A stretch of 64,000 bases of DNA from Desulfoluna limicola (GTDB lineage Bacteria > Desulfobacterota > Desulfobacteria > Desulfobacterales > Desulfolunaceae), in contig NZ_AP024488.1 in the NCBI RefSeq assembly GCF_021654575.1, positions 5,483,501 through 5,547,500 of the forward strand, given 5' to 3'. The notes under the pieces are model-generated. The model did no database searches, was not told where the DNA came from, and saw only the letters and a program-made list of their open reading frames with translations. Each line of letters opens with the position of its first letter. The stretch's first letter is position 1. Position numbers and translations under genes: made by a program. Shown here piece after piece: positions 53,220 to 60,906 of the stretch.

Positions 53220-53714
53220 ATAACACTCCTTAATGTAGCGGTTTCGGGGGCCTCGTGTGAGGTGAAGCCTCCCGGTATACGTGTATCCCCTAAGGTTGGC
53301 CGACAGTGCGTTGTGCCGGCCAACAATCAAGCAAAACAGTGATGTGTATGCGGTCCCCTCAAAAGGGGCAAAAGTGTGGAAGACTCCGGTTGGTGGAGGC
53401 TTCACAAGAATGTCTCAGGTCGCATTGGTACGCAAGCGTCACCCCTGGCCGGAAAAGGGCCGGGGGATTCCGGGACGAACGGTGTCCCGCGTGCGGAGAG
53501 ACCTGTGGGTCTGACCGCGTTAGAAAATCAGCGCTTGGCTGTGGGCTTGGGCCATGCCCGTGCATTCAATGTGGCACAACGCTTGGTGCTGTGCCGTGTG
53601 GTCCCGGGTGATTCCGGGGGGTCTCTTGGAGATGGGGTGCCGGGCTCGTGGCCAGGCATCGTCAGACCAGTGTGGCCCTTGAGGATGGTGGGGCGCTTGA
53701 CGGTCTGTGGAAGA
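53220..53714. other. 495-base gap between TAXI gene and dapL terminator
   Basis: No recognisable gene; the frames present lack ribosome sites and family motifs. The promoter of the minus-strand TRAP operon should lie in its left part, but I cannot identify hexamers with confidence. Confidence 0.4.
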
Positions 53715-53739
53715 ACCCCGCGCCGGTCAGGCGCGGGGT
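53714..53739 (-). terminator. terminator after dapL
   Basis: ACCCCGCGCC / GGCGCGGGGT stem, very GC-rich; on the minus strand it is followed by TTCTTCC, so a moderate terminator. Confidence 0.7.
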
Positions 53740-53745
53740 GGTGTG

Positions 53746-54969
53746 CTATTTCAAGGCTTCTCGAATACGGGCCATGGCCTTTTCAACATTTTCAAGGCTG
53801 TTGAAGGCACTGATACGGATGAATCCGTTGCCGCAGGAACCGAAACCGGCACCGGGGGTGCAGACCACGCCGGCTTTGTTGAGAAGGAGATCGAAGAACT
53901 CCCAGGAATCGGTTTTGCCATTGATCCAGATGTAAGGGGAGTTGTCTCCGCCCACCAGCTGGTAGCCCAGGGCAGACATCTCTTTTCGAATGATGGCGGC
54001 GTTGTTCAGGTAATAGGTCACCAGCTCCTTGACCTGGGCTTTTCCCTCCTCGGAGTAGACGGCTGCTGCCGCCTTCTGAACGGGGTAGGAGACACCGTTG
54101 AACTTGGTGCAGTGCCGGCGGTTCCAGAGGGCGTGAACAGAGTGGGCACTCCCCTCCTCGTCCCAGGCCATCAACTCTTTGGGGACCACGGTAAAGGCGC
54201 AGCGGGTGCCGGTGAACCCGGCGGTCTTGGAGAAGCTGCGGAACTCGATGGCCACCTCTTTGGCACCTTCCACTTCATAGATGGAGCGGGGAATGTTCTC
54301 GTCGGTGACAAAGGCCTCGTAGGCCGCATCGTAAAGGATGATGGCGCGGTTTTCCCTGGCGTAGTCCACCCAGGCCTTGAGCTGCTCTTTGGTGATGGTG
54401 GTGCCGGTGGGGTTGTTGGGAAAGCACAGGTAGATCAGGTCCACTGGCTGTTCCGGAAGTGCGGGGATAAATCCGTTTTCTTCTTTGCAGTCGAGGTAAA
54501 CAACGCCCTCATAGCGGCCGTCTTTGCTGAGGCCTGTGCGGCCGGCCATGACGTTGGTGTCGAGGTAAACCGGGTAGACGGGATCGGGGATGGCGATTCG
54601 GGCATCCCCTGCAAAGATCTCCTGGATGTTGCCGGTGTCGCACTTGGCGCCGTCGCTGACGAAAATTTCGTCGGGAGCGATGTCGGCTCCCCTGCTTTGA
54701 AAATCGTTTTCAGCTATGGCCTCACGAAGGAAGGCATACCCCTGCTCGGGACCGTATCCGTGAAAGTTCGCCTCATCGGCCATGTCATCCACGGCTTTGT
54801 GGAAGGCGTCGATGCATGCCTGGGGGAGGGCACGGGTTACGTCACCGATTCCGAGCTTGATGACATCCTTCTCGGGGTTTGCCTCCTGGAAGGCGGTGAC
54901 GCGTTTGGCAATATCTGAAAAGAGATAGGATGCTTTCAGCTTGGTGTAGTTTTCATTGATTCGAATCAT
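53746..54969 (-). CDS. dapL: LL-diaminopimelate aminotransferase
   Basis: 407 residues. Converts tetrahydrodipicolinate directly to LL-diaminopimelate with glutamate as donor, a one-step route to lysine and peptidoglycan. Fold-type I PLP enzyme: IKLGIGDVTRALP, GYGPEQGYAFLREAIAEND, FVSDGAKCDTGNIQEIF, CFPNNPTGTTIT, and the PLP lysine in SFSKTAGFTGTRC. These are hallmarks of the DapL branch found in plants, Chlamydiae and many anaerobes. The ATG follows GGGAGA. It replaces the succinylase route, and none of those genes occur in the window. Confidence 0.96.
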   Translation of the reverse strand: MIRINENYTKLKASYLFSDIAKRVTAFQEANPEKDVIKLGIGDVTRALPQACIDAFHKAVDDMADEANFHGYGPEQGYAFLREAIAENDFQSRGADIAPDEIFVSDGAKCDTGNIQEIFAGDARIAIPDPVYPVYLDTNVMAGRTGLSKDGRYEGVVYLDCKEENGFIPALPEQPVDLIYLCFPNNPTGTTITKEQLKAWVDYARENRAIILYDAAYEAFVTDENIPRSIYEVEGAKEVAIEFRSFSKTAGFTGTRCAFTVVPKELMAWDEEGSAHSVHALWNRRHCTKFNGVSYPVQKAAAAVYSEEGKAQVKELVTYYLNNAAIIRKEMSALGYQLVGGDNSPYIWINGKTDSWEFFDLLLNKAGVVCTPGAGFGSCGNGFIRISAFNSLENVEKAMARIREALK

Positions 54970-55538
54970 GATGTCGTCTCCCTGTCAAAATCCATTACTG
55001 TCACAATGTCTGCCGTTAAAAACCGCGCACTGTGTGAGATGTCGAGAACCCTCGGAGCAGACGGCATTGAAGATACCCCATGGAAACGATGACGTGTCTC
55101 CTTAAGTACATGCCTGAAAATGGCTGCCTGTATGATTTTGGGAATCCCCTGAGTACCGAACGAGCGATTATAGAATATTGTTCTTTGTGTGTCAAATACT
55201 GGCAAATTGCTTTGTTGAGTAATTTCTTGCGAGAATAAGCCTGTCAGCGGCGACATTTGCGGACAGGGCTCTTCTTGGGATGAGACTTAACAGCTTATTG
55301 AAACAACCAAAACGGGGGGAGATAAATCCCGTCCAGGTACCTTTGTGTGCAGGCGCAGCGCATCGCGGAAACGTGAAAGACAGACGACAGAGTAGATAAG
55401 GTTGCGTCAACGGGAAGAGGCGAAGAGCCTGTGTTCCCGGTTCTGTTCGTTGTTTGGTGGATTTTTCAGAATGAGGGGTGCCCGGCGGTTTTGACACCCT
55501 CTGGGAAACATGACACCATGCATTCAGGAAATAAATAA
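54970..55538. other. 569-base gap upstream of dapL
   Basis: Contains the presumed dapL promoter on the minus strand, with an AT-rich stretch around 55150-55215. No gene recognised; short frames on the minus strand up to 96 codons have no ribosome site or family likeness. Confidence 0.4.
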
Positions 55539-55754
55539 CGCAACCATTCAGGTTATGCCTCCGGCGGCCCTGCCGGGGGCCAAGTTTTTGCAACGTCGGA
55601 TAAACAGGTCTTTAAAACGTGTCCCTTATAACCCCCCGATTCAAGGGCGGGTGTGATTAGCCCCGAGGGACGAGGGGCAAAACGCATCCCCTACACGGGT
55701 TCAAGGTGGCACACCTTGCCGCCGGAGGCTGCTTTTCCGGGCTGAATGGTTGCG
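55539..55754. repeat. complete REP-like composite element with 13-bp terminal inverted repeats (copy 14)
   Basis: Ends CGCAACCATTCAG and CTGAATGGTTGCG are perfect inverses. Inside lie the cores GCCTCCGGCGG (55557) and CCGCCGGAGGC (55719), a GGCCCTGCCGGGGGCC hairpin, a CCCCGAGGGACGAGGGG hairpin, and AAGGTGGCACACCTT. About 216 bases, no coding capacity: MITE- or REPIN-like architecture. Confidence 0.9.
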
Positions 55755-55809
55755 AAAAAAAACAAGCACTGAGGATCAGTGGCTGGTCTTAAACAGAATA
55801 CGACAGGAT

Positions 55810-56541
55810 ATGAACGACGTGAACCCTTCCCTTGAACAGATGGTGTGCCTCTCCCGGCTTGACGGTGGGATGGTGCTGGCCGACGTGGATATTTCCGTTT
55901 TTATGAGAACCTTTCTCCCGGAGTTTCCGGCAGGCCGGCGGGGCGTTCCCGGTGTGGACCTGATGAATGTTTCCGGGCTGGATACTCTGTTCATGGCTGC
56001 CGAAAGGAAACGGGCGTCAGAGTTTCGCGTGTTGAAAAAGCAGGCAGAGTGGCTCTGCGGTCGCCTGGCCGTGAAGCAGGCCGCGGCAGAGCTCCTTTCC
56101 GTGGATCCGAAAGGCGTGGCCGTGGACACCGAGCCCGAAGGGGCCCCCTTTCTCGCCGATCACAGATCGACCCCCATCTCCATCAGCCACTCGGGGGACC
56201 ATGCCGTGGCGGTGATCTCCACCCGAAAAGAGCGTCGCGTGGCCGTGGACATTGAGCAGGTGGAAGAGGGGCGCATGCCCCACGTCTCCCGGGTGGCCTT
56301 CACCCCCCGTGAGATAGCCGAACTTCAAGGGGCGCCCGACAACGAATGGTACCGACGGTGGACCTTAAAAGAGGCCTTTCTCAAATACATTGCCAAGGGC
56401 TTTCACGAAAGCCTGAAAAAGGTGGAGATCCTCAATTGCGGGATCTGTCACCACGGAGAGATGGTGGACGGCATCGCCTGGGACACCCCTGACTTCCATG
56501 AGGGCTACCAACTCAGCGTGGTCTGGGAAACCAGGGGGTGA
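55810..56541 (+). CDS. 4'-phosphopantetheinyl transferase superfamily protein (Sfp type)
   Basis: 243 residues. Transfers the phosphopantetheine arm of CoA to a carrier-protein serine. The Sfp signatures appear in order: GAPFLADHRSTPISISHSGDHAVAVIS, RVAVDIEQV with the magnesium-binding D-x-E pair, and WYRRWTLKEAFLKYIAKGF (W/KEA/K motif). The length suits an Sfp-type rather than AcpS-type enzyme. The upstream frame begins with a TTG in the repeat element; I choose the ATG at 55810 although AGGAT is only 2 bases from it. A stand-alone gene with no polyketide or peptide synthase nearby. Confidence 0.86.
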   Translation: MNDVNPSLEQMVCLSRLDGGMVLADVDISVFMRTFLPEFPAGRRGVPGVDLMNVSGLDTLFMAAERKRASEFRVLKKQAEWLCGRLAVKQAAAELLSVDPKGVAVDTEPEGAPFLADHRSTPISISHSGDHAVAVISTRKERRVAVDIEQVEEGRMPHVSRVAFTPREIAELQGAPDNEWYRRWTLKEAFLKYIAKGFHESLKKVEILNCGICHHGEMVDGIAWDTPDFHEGYQLSVVWETRG

Positions 56542-56667
56542 CCCCAGGTTTGCGTTACCATGGTGACTGATGCCGGTATTTGAATGGTGGGGCGTACTCA
56601 GAGGATCCAACGAAGGGTGAGTATGGCTGTGTATTCCACAGCGCTTAAATATTGTTCGTGTAAGCAC

Positions 56668-56710
56668 AAAGGGCCACATGCGATCTGTTAAGGATAACAT
56701 GTGGCCCTTT
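56668..56710 (+). terminator. hairpin after the phosphopantetheinyl transferase gene
   Basis: Perfect 13-bp stem AAAGGGCCACATG / CATGTGGCCCTTT around a 17-base loop. Only TTTGC follows, so termination strength is uncertain. Confidence 0.6.
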
Positions 56711-56721
56711 GCATGATGGGG

Positions 56722-56838
56722 TCCAGGGTGGCGAAGCCACTTAGGAACAAAATTTTAAAAAGTCGTACACGATTACACCTTCGCAGATAAGCGCAGCGGT
56801 AACCAGCTTTCGAGGTGGCTCACCTCGCCGCCGGAGGC
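56722..56838. repeat. dispersed REP-like element (copy 15)
   Basis: A GTCCAGGGTGGCGAAGCCAC block, AAGCGCAGCGGTAACCAGC segment, palindrome GAGGTGGCTCACCTC and right core CCGCCGGAGGC. It ends about 25 bases before the stop codon of the minus-strand fusion gene. Confidence 0.7.
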
Positions 56839-56861
56839 TTGTTTTTGCTTTTTTGCTCGCC

Positions 56862-58595
56862 TTATCCGAGCAGGAGGCTCCAGGCCAAGGCGATGATACC
56901 CGAGAGGACCAGGTGGCTTTCGATGAGGAACTCGAGCTGAACCCCTGCCAGGACGAAGCGTTTCTGGTAGGCGAGGAGCAGGGCGAACATCATCACCGGG
57001 TAGATCCAGAGGATGAAGCCAAGGCCTGTGAAGATACCGAAGGCGCTGGAGAGGGGAAGCATCACGGCCAGGGTCACGAGGAGGTTTTTCAGGATCCGGA
57101 CCGTTTTTTTGTCCCCCAGGATAATCGGAAAGGTCTCCTGCCCCACGATGCGGTCTCCCTGCATGTCGAGGATATCGAAGAAAACCGTCCGGGCAAAGAC
57201 CATGCCTGCGGCCAGGGCGAAGGCGGGCAGGGTGGACAGGGCGAATCCCTGCGGGCTGGTCAGGGCCGGGAGAAGGGCGGTGACCGTTCCCCAGGCTGCG
57301 GCGATGAGGATGGTTTTCGAGCCGGGGATGTCCCGTAGGCAGCGGTACCTGCCGTCAAAGAACCGTTTGGGGATGACAGGGGCGTTGTAGGAGAGTCCCG
57401 CCAGGCTCATGATCAGGAGCACAAGAAAGGGAAAGATCCCCTGGCTGTATGCGAGAAGCAGGCCGACACCGCCTCCGGTGAAGGCAAAAGCGGCCAGGGC
57501 CCATTTGTTTCGGTCGTAAAAATCGGCCCGTTCCGGGTCGTTGTACCGGTCTGATGAGATGGCGGTGAGGTGGTTGAAGATGTGCATGGAGAGCACGTAG
57601 AGCATGGCCACCGCCGACGGAATCAGCCAGTTGTGGATCCCTTGAAGCACCGAACAGGCATAGGCCAGGGACGCCGACCCCATGGCGAGGTAGGCGTTGC
57701 TGCGCAAAAGGCCCATCTTGAGGCCTGAAACCGGGATGCCGAAGAGGGTTTGCTCGCTTGCCGTGCCGCTCTCAATGGCTCGGTAGACCTTGTTGATGAT
57801 CCAGTTTGGGGTGGAGGCACCGGCGGTAATGGCCACCGAGTCCAGATTTTTGAGCTGAGAGAGGTCGAGCTCGTCGGTGTCTTCGATGTGGAAGGTGAGT
57901 TTGCCCGATTCCCGGGCCAGTTCGGCCAGGCGCTGGGTGTTGCCGCTGTTTTTGCCGCCCACCACCACCACAGCATCCACGGTTTGGGCAATGGAAAGGA
58001 TATCCGCCTGCCTTTTTTCGGTGGAGTCGCAGATGGTGTCAAAGGTGAGGTAGTGGGGGTGCCTTCGGGATGCCCACTGTTTTACCTCGTCATAGAACTG
58101 CACGCTCTGGGTGGTCTGGGCCACGATGATGGCGTTATCAAAGGCTGGAAGGGCTTTTGCCTCTTCCAGGGTCTCCACCACGTGGCCCAGCCCGTAAGCG
58201 TAGCCGTTGAGGCCGATCACCTCGGGGTGGTCCCGGTCGCCGATGATAATGGCGTGGTGCCCCTTTTTTGCGTAGCGGTGGATGATGCGTTGCACCTTGA
58301 TCACTCGGGGGCAGGTGGAGTCGATGACGGAGAACCCGGACTCCTTGAGGGCGTCCTTGGCTTCGGGAGGCACGCCGTGGGCGCGGATCAGCACCGTTCC
58401 CTCTCCCTTCTCCGGGATCTCGGAGATGACGGGAATGCCCTTCTCTTTCAAGAGGTTCAGGACCTGGGGGTTGTGGATCAGGGGGCCGTAGGTGCAGATG
58501 GGGCCTTTCTGGCTGTTGGAGGCGTCCAGAACCGTGTCCACGGCCCTTCTGACGCCCATGCAAAAACCGGCGGTACGGGCAATCACAATTTTCAT
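56862..58595 (-). CDS. ispH: fusion of IspH (HMBPP reductase) with a UbiA-family prenyltransferase
   Basis: 577 residues. Residues ~1-285 are a complete IspH/LytB. The three cysteines of the [4Fe-4S] site are C12 (GFCMGVRRAV), C95 (STCPRVIKV) and C189 (TICDSTEKRQ). Substrate residues H41, H73, H123, the catalytic E125 (DRDHPEV) and T161/T162 are also present. Residues ~295-577 contain eight to nine helices of a UbiA-type prenyltransferase: first Asp-rich motif in 341-361 (NDPERADFYD), second DILDMQGDRIVGQ (474-486). IspH makes IPP/DMAPP; UbiA enzymes attach polyprenyl chains to aromatic or other acceptors. The start codon follows the parB stop directly (TAAATG). Confidence 0.92.
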   Translation of the reverse strand: MKIVIARTAGFCMGVRRAVDTVLDASNSQKGPICTYGPLIHNPQVLNLLKEKGIPVISEIPEKGEGTVLIRAHGVPPEAKDALKESGFSVIDSTCPRVIKVQRIIHRYAKKGHHAIIIGDRDHPEVIGLNGYAYGLGHVVETLEEAKALPAFDNAIIVAQTTQSVQFYDEVKQWASRRHPHYLTFDTICDSTEKRQADILSIAQTVDAVVVVGGKNSGNTQRLAELARESGKLTFHIEDTDELDLSQLKNLDSVAITAGASTPNWIINKVYRAIESGTASEQTLFGIPVSGLKMGLLRSNAYLAMGSASLAYACSVLQGIHNWLIPSAVAMLYVLSMHIFNHLTAISSDRYNDPERADFYDRNKWALAAFAFTGGGVGLLLAYSQGIFPFLVLLIMSLAGLSYNAPVIPKRFFDGRYRCLRDIPGSKTILIAAAWGTVTALLPALTSPQGFALSTLPAFALAAGMVFARTVFFDILDMQGDRIVGQETFPIILGDKKTVRILKNLLVTLAVMLPLSSAFGIFTGLGFILWIYPVMMFALLLAYQKRFVLAGVQLEFLIESHLVLSGIIALAWSLLLG

Positions 58596-59492
58596 TTATG
58601 CAGGTTCCAGGAGGGTGAGGAGGCGGTTGAAATCTTCATCCCCATAAAATTCAATTTCAAGCTTGCCCTTTTTTCCGCGCTTGTTGATCTGGACCTTGGA
58701 GCCGAGCCGGTGGGTCAGGCGCTCGGCAATGGTATCGAGTTGGAGCTGGTATGCGCTTGGGGCCTGGGGCTCTTTTTCGGGGGCGGTGCTTTCGGACTTG
58801 AGGCGGCGAACCAGGTCTTCCGTCTGTCTTACGGAGAGTCCTTTCTCCAGAACGGTGCGAAAGGCCTCCTTCTGGGTGAGGGGGTTGTCCGTTCCGAGGA
58901 GGGCTCGGGAGTGGCCCATGCTGAGCCGGCCGTCCTGGATACACGCCTTGATCTCCGGTGGCAGCTGGCGAAGGCGCAGGAAGTTGGCCACGGCAGGGCG
59001 GCTTTTGCCCACCTTGGCTGCCATCTCCTCCTGGGTGAGGTCGAAGAGCTCCATGAGGCGGTGATAGGCATCGGCCTCTTCAATGGGATTCAGGTTCTCG
59101 CGCTGGATATTCTCCACAATGGCCAGCTCAAGAAGCTTGGCATCGGAGATCTCGCGGATCACCACGGGGACCGACTCAAGGCCCGCAAGTTTCGCGGCCC
59201 GGAGGCGCCTCTCGCCAGCCACCAACTCAAAGGCTCCGGCTTCTGCGGGTCGCACCATCAGCGGCTGGATGATGCCCTGCTCCTGAATGGAGGCGGACAG
59301 CTCGGCCAGCTCGGCATCTGAGAACGTGTGCCGGGGCTGGTACCGGTTGGGGGTGATGCGATGGATCTCGCATCGAAAAAATTCCGGGGACGATCCAGTG
59401 GGCTCGTCAAGTTGAAGGCTGCTTTCGGGGATGAGGGCGGAAAGCCCCCGTCCCAGTCCCTTCTTTTTTCGTGATTTGGCGGTTGTGGTCAT
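58596..59492 (-). CDS. parB: chromosome partitioning protein ParB
   Basis: 298 residues. CTP-dependent DNA clamp that loads at parS. The N-terminal basic KKKGLGRGLSALIP is followed by NRYQPRHTFSDAEL and ELVAGERRLRAAKLAGL, the CTP-binding/ParB core motif. A helix-turn-helix region lies around MAAKVGKSRPAVANFLRLRQLP, and a C-terminal dimerisation domain ends GKLEIEFYGDEDFNRLL. Second gene of the par operon. The distance to parA is 313 bases, unusually long for a par operon. The ATG has no clear ribosome site. Confidence 0.95.
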   Translation of the reverse strand: MTTTAKSRKKKGLGRGLSALIPESSLQLDEPTGSSPEFFRCEIHRITPNRYQPRHTFSDAELAELSASIQEQGIIQPLMVRPAEAGAFELVAGERRLRAAKLAGLESVPVVIREISDAKLLELAIVENIQRENLNPIEEADAYHRLMELFDLTQEEMAAKVGKSRPAVANFLRLRQLPPEIKACIQDGRLSMGHSRALLGTDNPLTQKEAFRTVLEKGLSVRQTEDLVRRLKSESTAPEKEPQAPSAYQLQLDTIAERLTHRLGSKVQINKRGKKGKLEIEFYGDEDFNRLLTLLEPA

Positions 59493-59805
59493 GGTTTTTA
59501 GTCACCATCTTTTAGGTGAAGGTTATCGGTCCGACAGCGGTGTGCTGTGGATGACCTGCTGAAGGCCCCGTGAAAAAAGGGCGGGGCAAGGTCCGGAAAA
59601 AGGGCCTTGCCGAATTCGGGGCGCCATGTGTCTGAGTGGGGGACGGGTATTTGCCGTCCGGGTGCCCCGGCCATGTGGCCAAGGGGCCGGCCGGGACTGG
59701 AAGGGCACTGTGTGGTGGCCGTTAACAGCTCCCTGCGTCACATCGCAGGGTCGGTGTCAAGCCAGCCCGGGGCAGCGTTGGGTTTCGCTGTCCCTTACAG
59801 CGTCA
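59493..59805. other. 313-base parA-parB intergenic segment
   Basis: No gene. A hairpin GGCAAGGTCC / GGGCCTTGCC (59585-59611) sits centrally. No palindromic parS (GTTTCACGTGAAAC type) was found here or elsewhere in the par region. Confidence 0.45.
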
Positions 59806-60564
59806 TCATCGTTCGACCACCTCTTGGGCCAGGGCCAGGTAGCTCTTGGCGCCCACGGAGGATGGGTCGTACGTGAAGATGGGTTCACCGTAGCTCGGGG
59901 CTTCTGAGAGACGGACACTCCTGGGAATGCGGGTGGTGAAGACCAGGTCGTTGAAATGCTTCTCCGCTTCTTCCGCCACCTGAAAAGAGAGGTTGGTTCG
60001 GCGGTCGAACATGGTGAGTAGAATCCCGCTGATTCGAAGCGGTGGATTCAGGCTGGCTTTGATGCGCTTCACCGTGTCAATGAGCTGGGTGAGCCCTTCC
60101 AGGGCGTAAAACTCGCTCTGCAGGGGAACCAGGATGGAGTCGGCAGATGCCATGGCGTTCAGGGTGAGGAGGCTCAAGGAGGGAGGGCAGTCGATGACGA
60201 TGTAGTCGTAATCATCTTTGATCTCCTCCAGCAGCTCGCGCATCACCAGTTCGCGTCCCTCGTGGGCCATCATCTCCACTTCAAAACCGATCAGCTCCAC
60301 CCGTGCGGGAATGACTGAAAGGCCCTTCACAGCCGTGGTGTGGATCAAATCCTTTGCGTCTACGTCACCGATAAGGCCGTGGTAGAGGTTCTGTTTGAGG
60401 GTTGTTTTGTCGATCCCGATGCCGGTGGTTGCATTGGCCTGGGGGTCGCAGTCCACGAGCAGCGTGCTTTTCCCGATTTGGGCCAACGCCGCTGCCAGGT
60501 TGATTGACGTGGTGGTTTTGCCCACTCCACCTTTCTGGTTTGCTATGCAGATAATCTGTGCCAT
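59806..60564 (-). CDS. parA: chromosome partitioning ATPase ParA
   Basis: 252 residues. Deviant Walker A CIANQKGGVGKTTTSINLAAAL, LLVDCDPQANATTGIG, VIDCPPSLSLLTLNA and VPLQSEFYALEGLTQL are the standard order for chromosomal ParA (Soj-type). Binds ATP and the nucleoid, moving ParB-parS complexes. I start at MAQIICIANQ by homology. The bases immediately upstream read TAATCTCCTCCACC and give no Shine-Dalgarno match, so initiation here is unusual; two further in-frame starts lie 6-12 codons upstream. Confidence 0.94.
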   Translation of the reverse strand: MAQIICIANQKGGVGKTTTSINLAAALAQIGKSTLLVDCDPQANATTGIGIDKTTLKQNLYHGLIGDVDAKDLIHTTAVKGLSVIPARVELIGFEVEMMAHEGRELVMRELLEEIKDDYDYIVIDCPPSLSLLTLNAMASADSILVPLQSEFYALEGLTQLIDTVKRIKASLNPPLRISGILLTMFDRRTNLSFQVAEEAEKHFNDLVFTTRIPRSVRLSEAPSYGEPIFTYDPSSVGAKSYLALAQEVVER

Positions 60565-60906
60565 GGTGGAGGAGATTAGCATAAAAACTGGGTTTTGCAA
60601 AGAAAATGAGTAAAAAACGGCGTGGTGAAAATTTGCTGTATATCTGGGTGGTTAAGTACTCCTAGGGCGGGCGGGCGCGATACGCGGTTTCGCAGGAACG
60701 ATGCGTGGTCGCTTGTTGTGGAGGGTTGGAGGGTATGATAATATACAAAGTTGGCACATATGTCATGGATATGTTGGCGAATGTGCGCCGCATCACAGAC
60801 AGTGGCTGTGGTGTCGGTTATTTGTTTTACGAGGGAATCCGTCACGGAGTCCTGATTCGGCTCCGATCCCCTTGCCGGGGTGGAATGACTGTAATGTGAG
60901 GTTTGC
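60565..60906. other. divergent gap between parA and the M48 peptidase gene
   Basis: Holds the promoter regions of both. A frame of 64 codons (60705 onwards) shows no family likeness or site, so I do not call it. Confidence 0.4.

Noticed and set aside
54966..55593. Small minus-strand frames upstream of dapL
   Set aside because: No ribosome site, no conserved motif, and partly inside the repeat element at 55539.
58596..60906. parS sites near parAB
   Set aside because: Looked for GTTTCACGTGAAAC-like 14-16 base palindromes and found none; they may lie outside the window.
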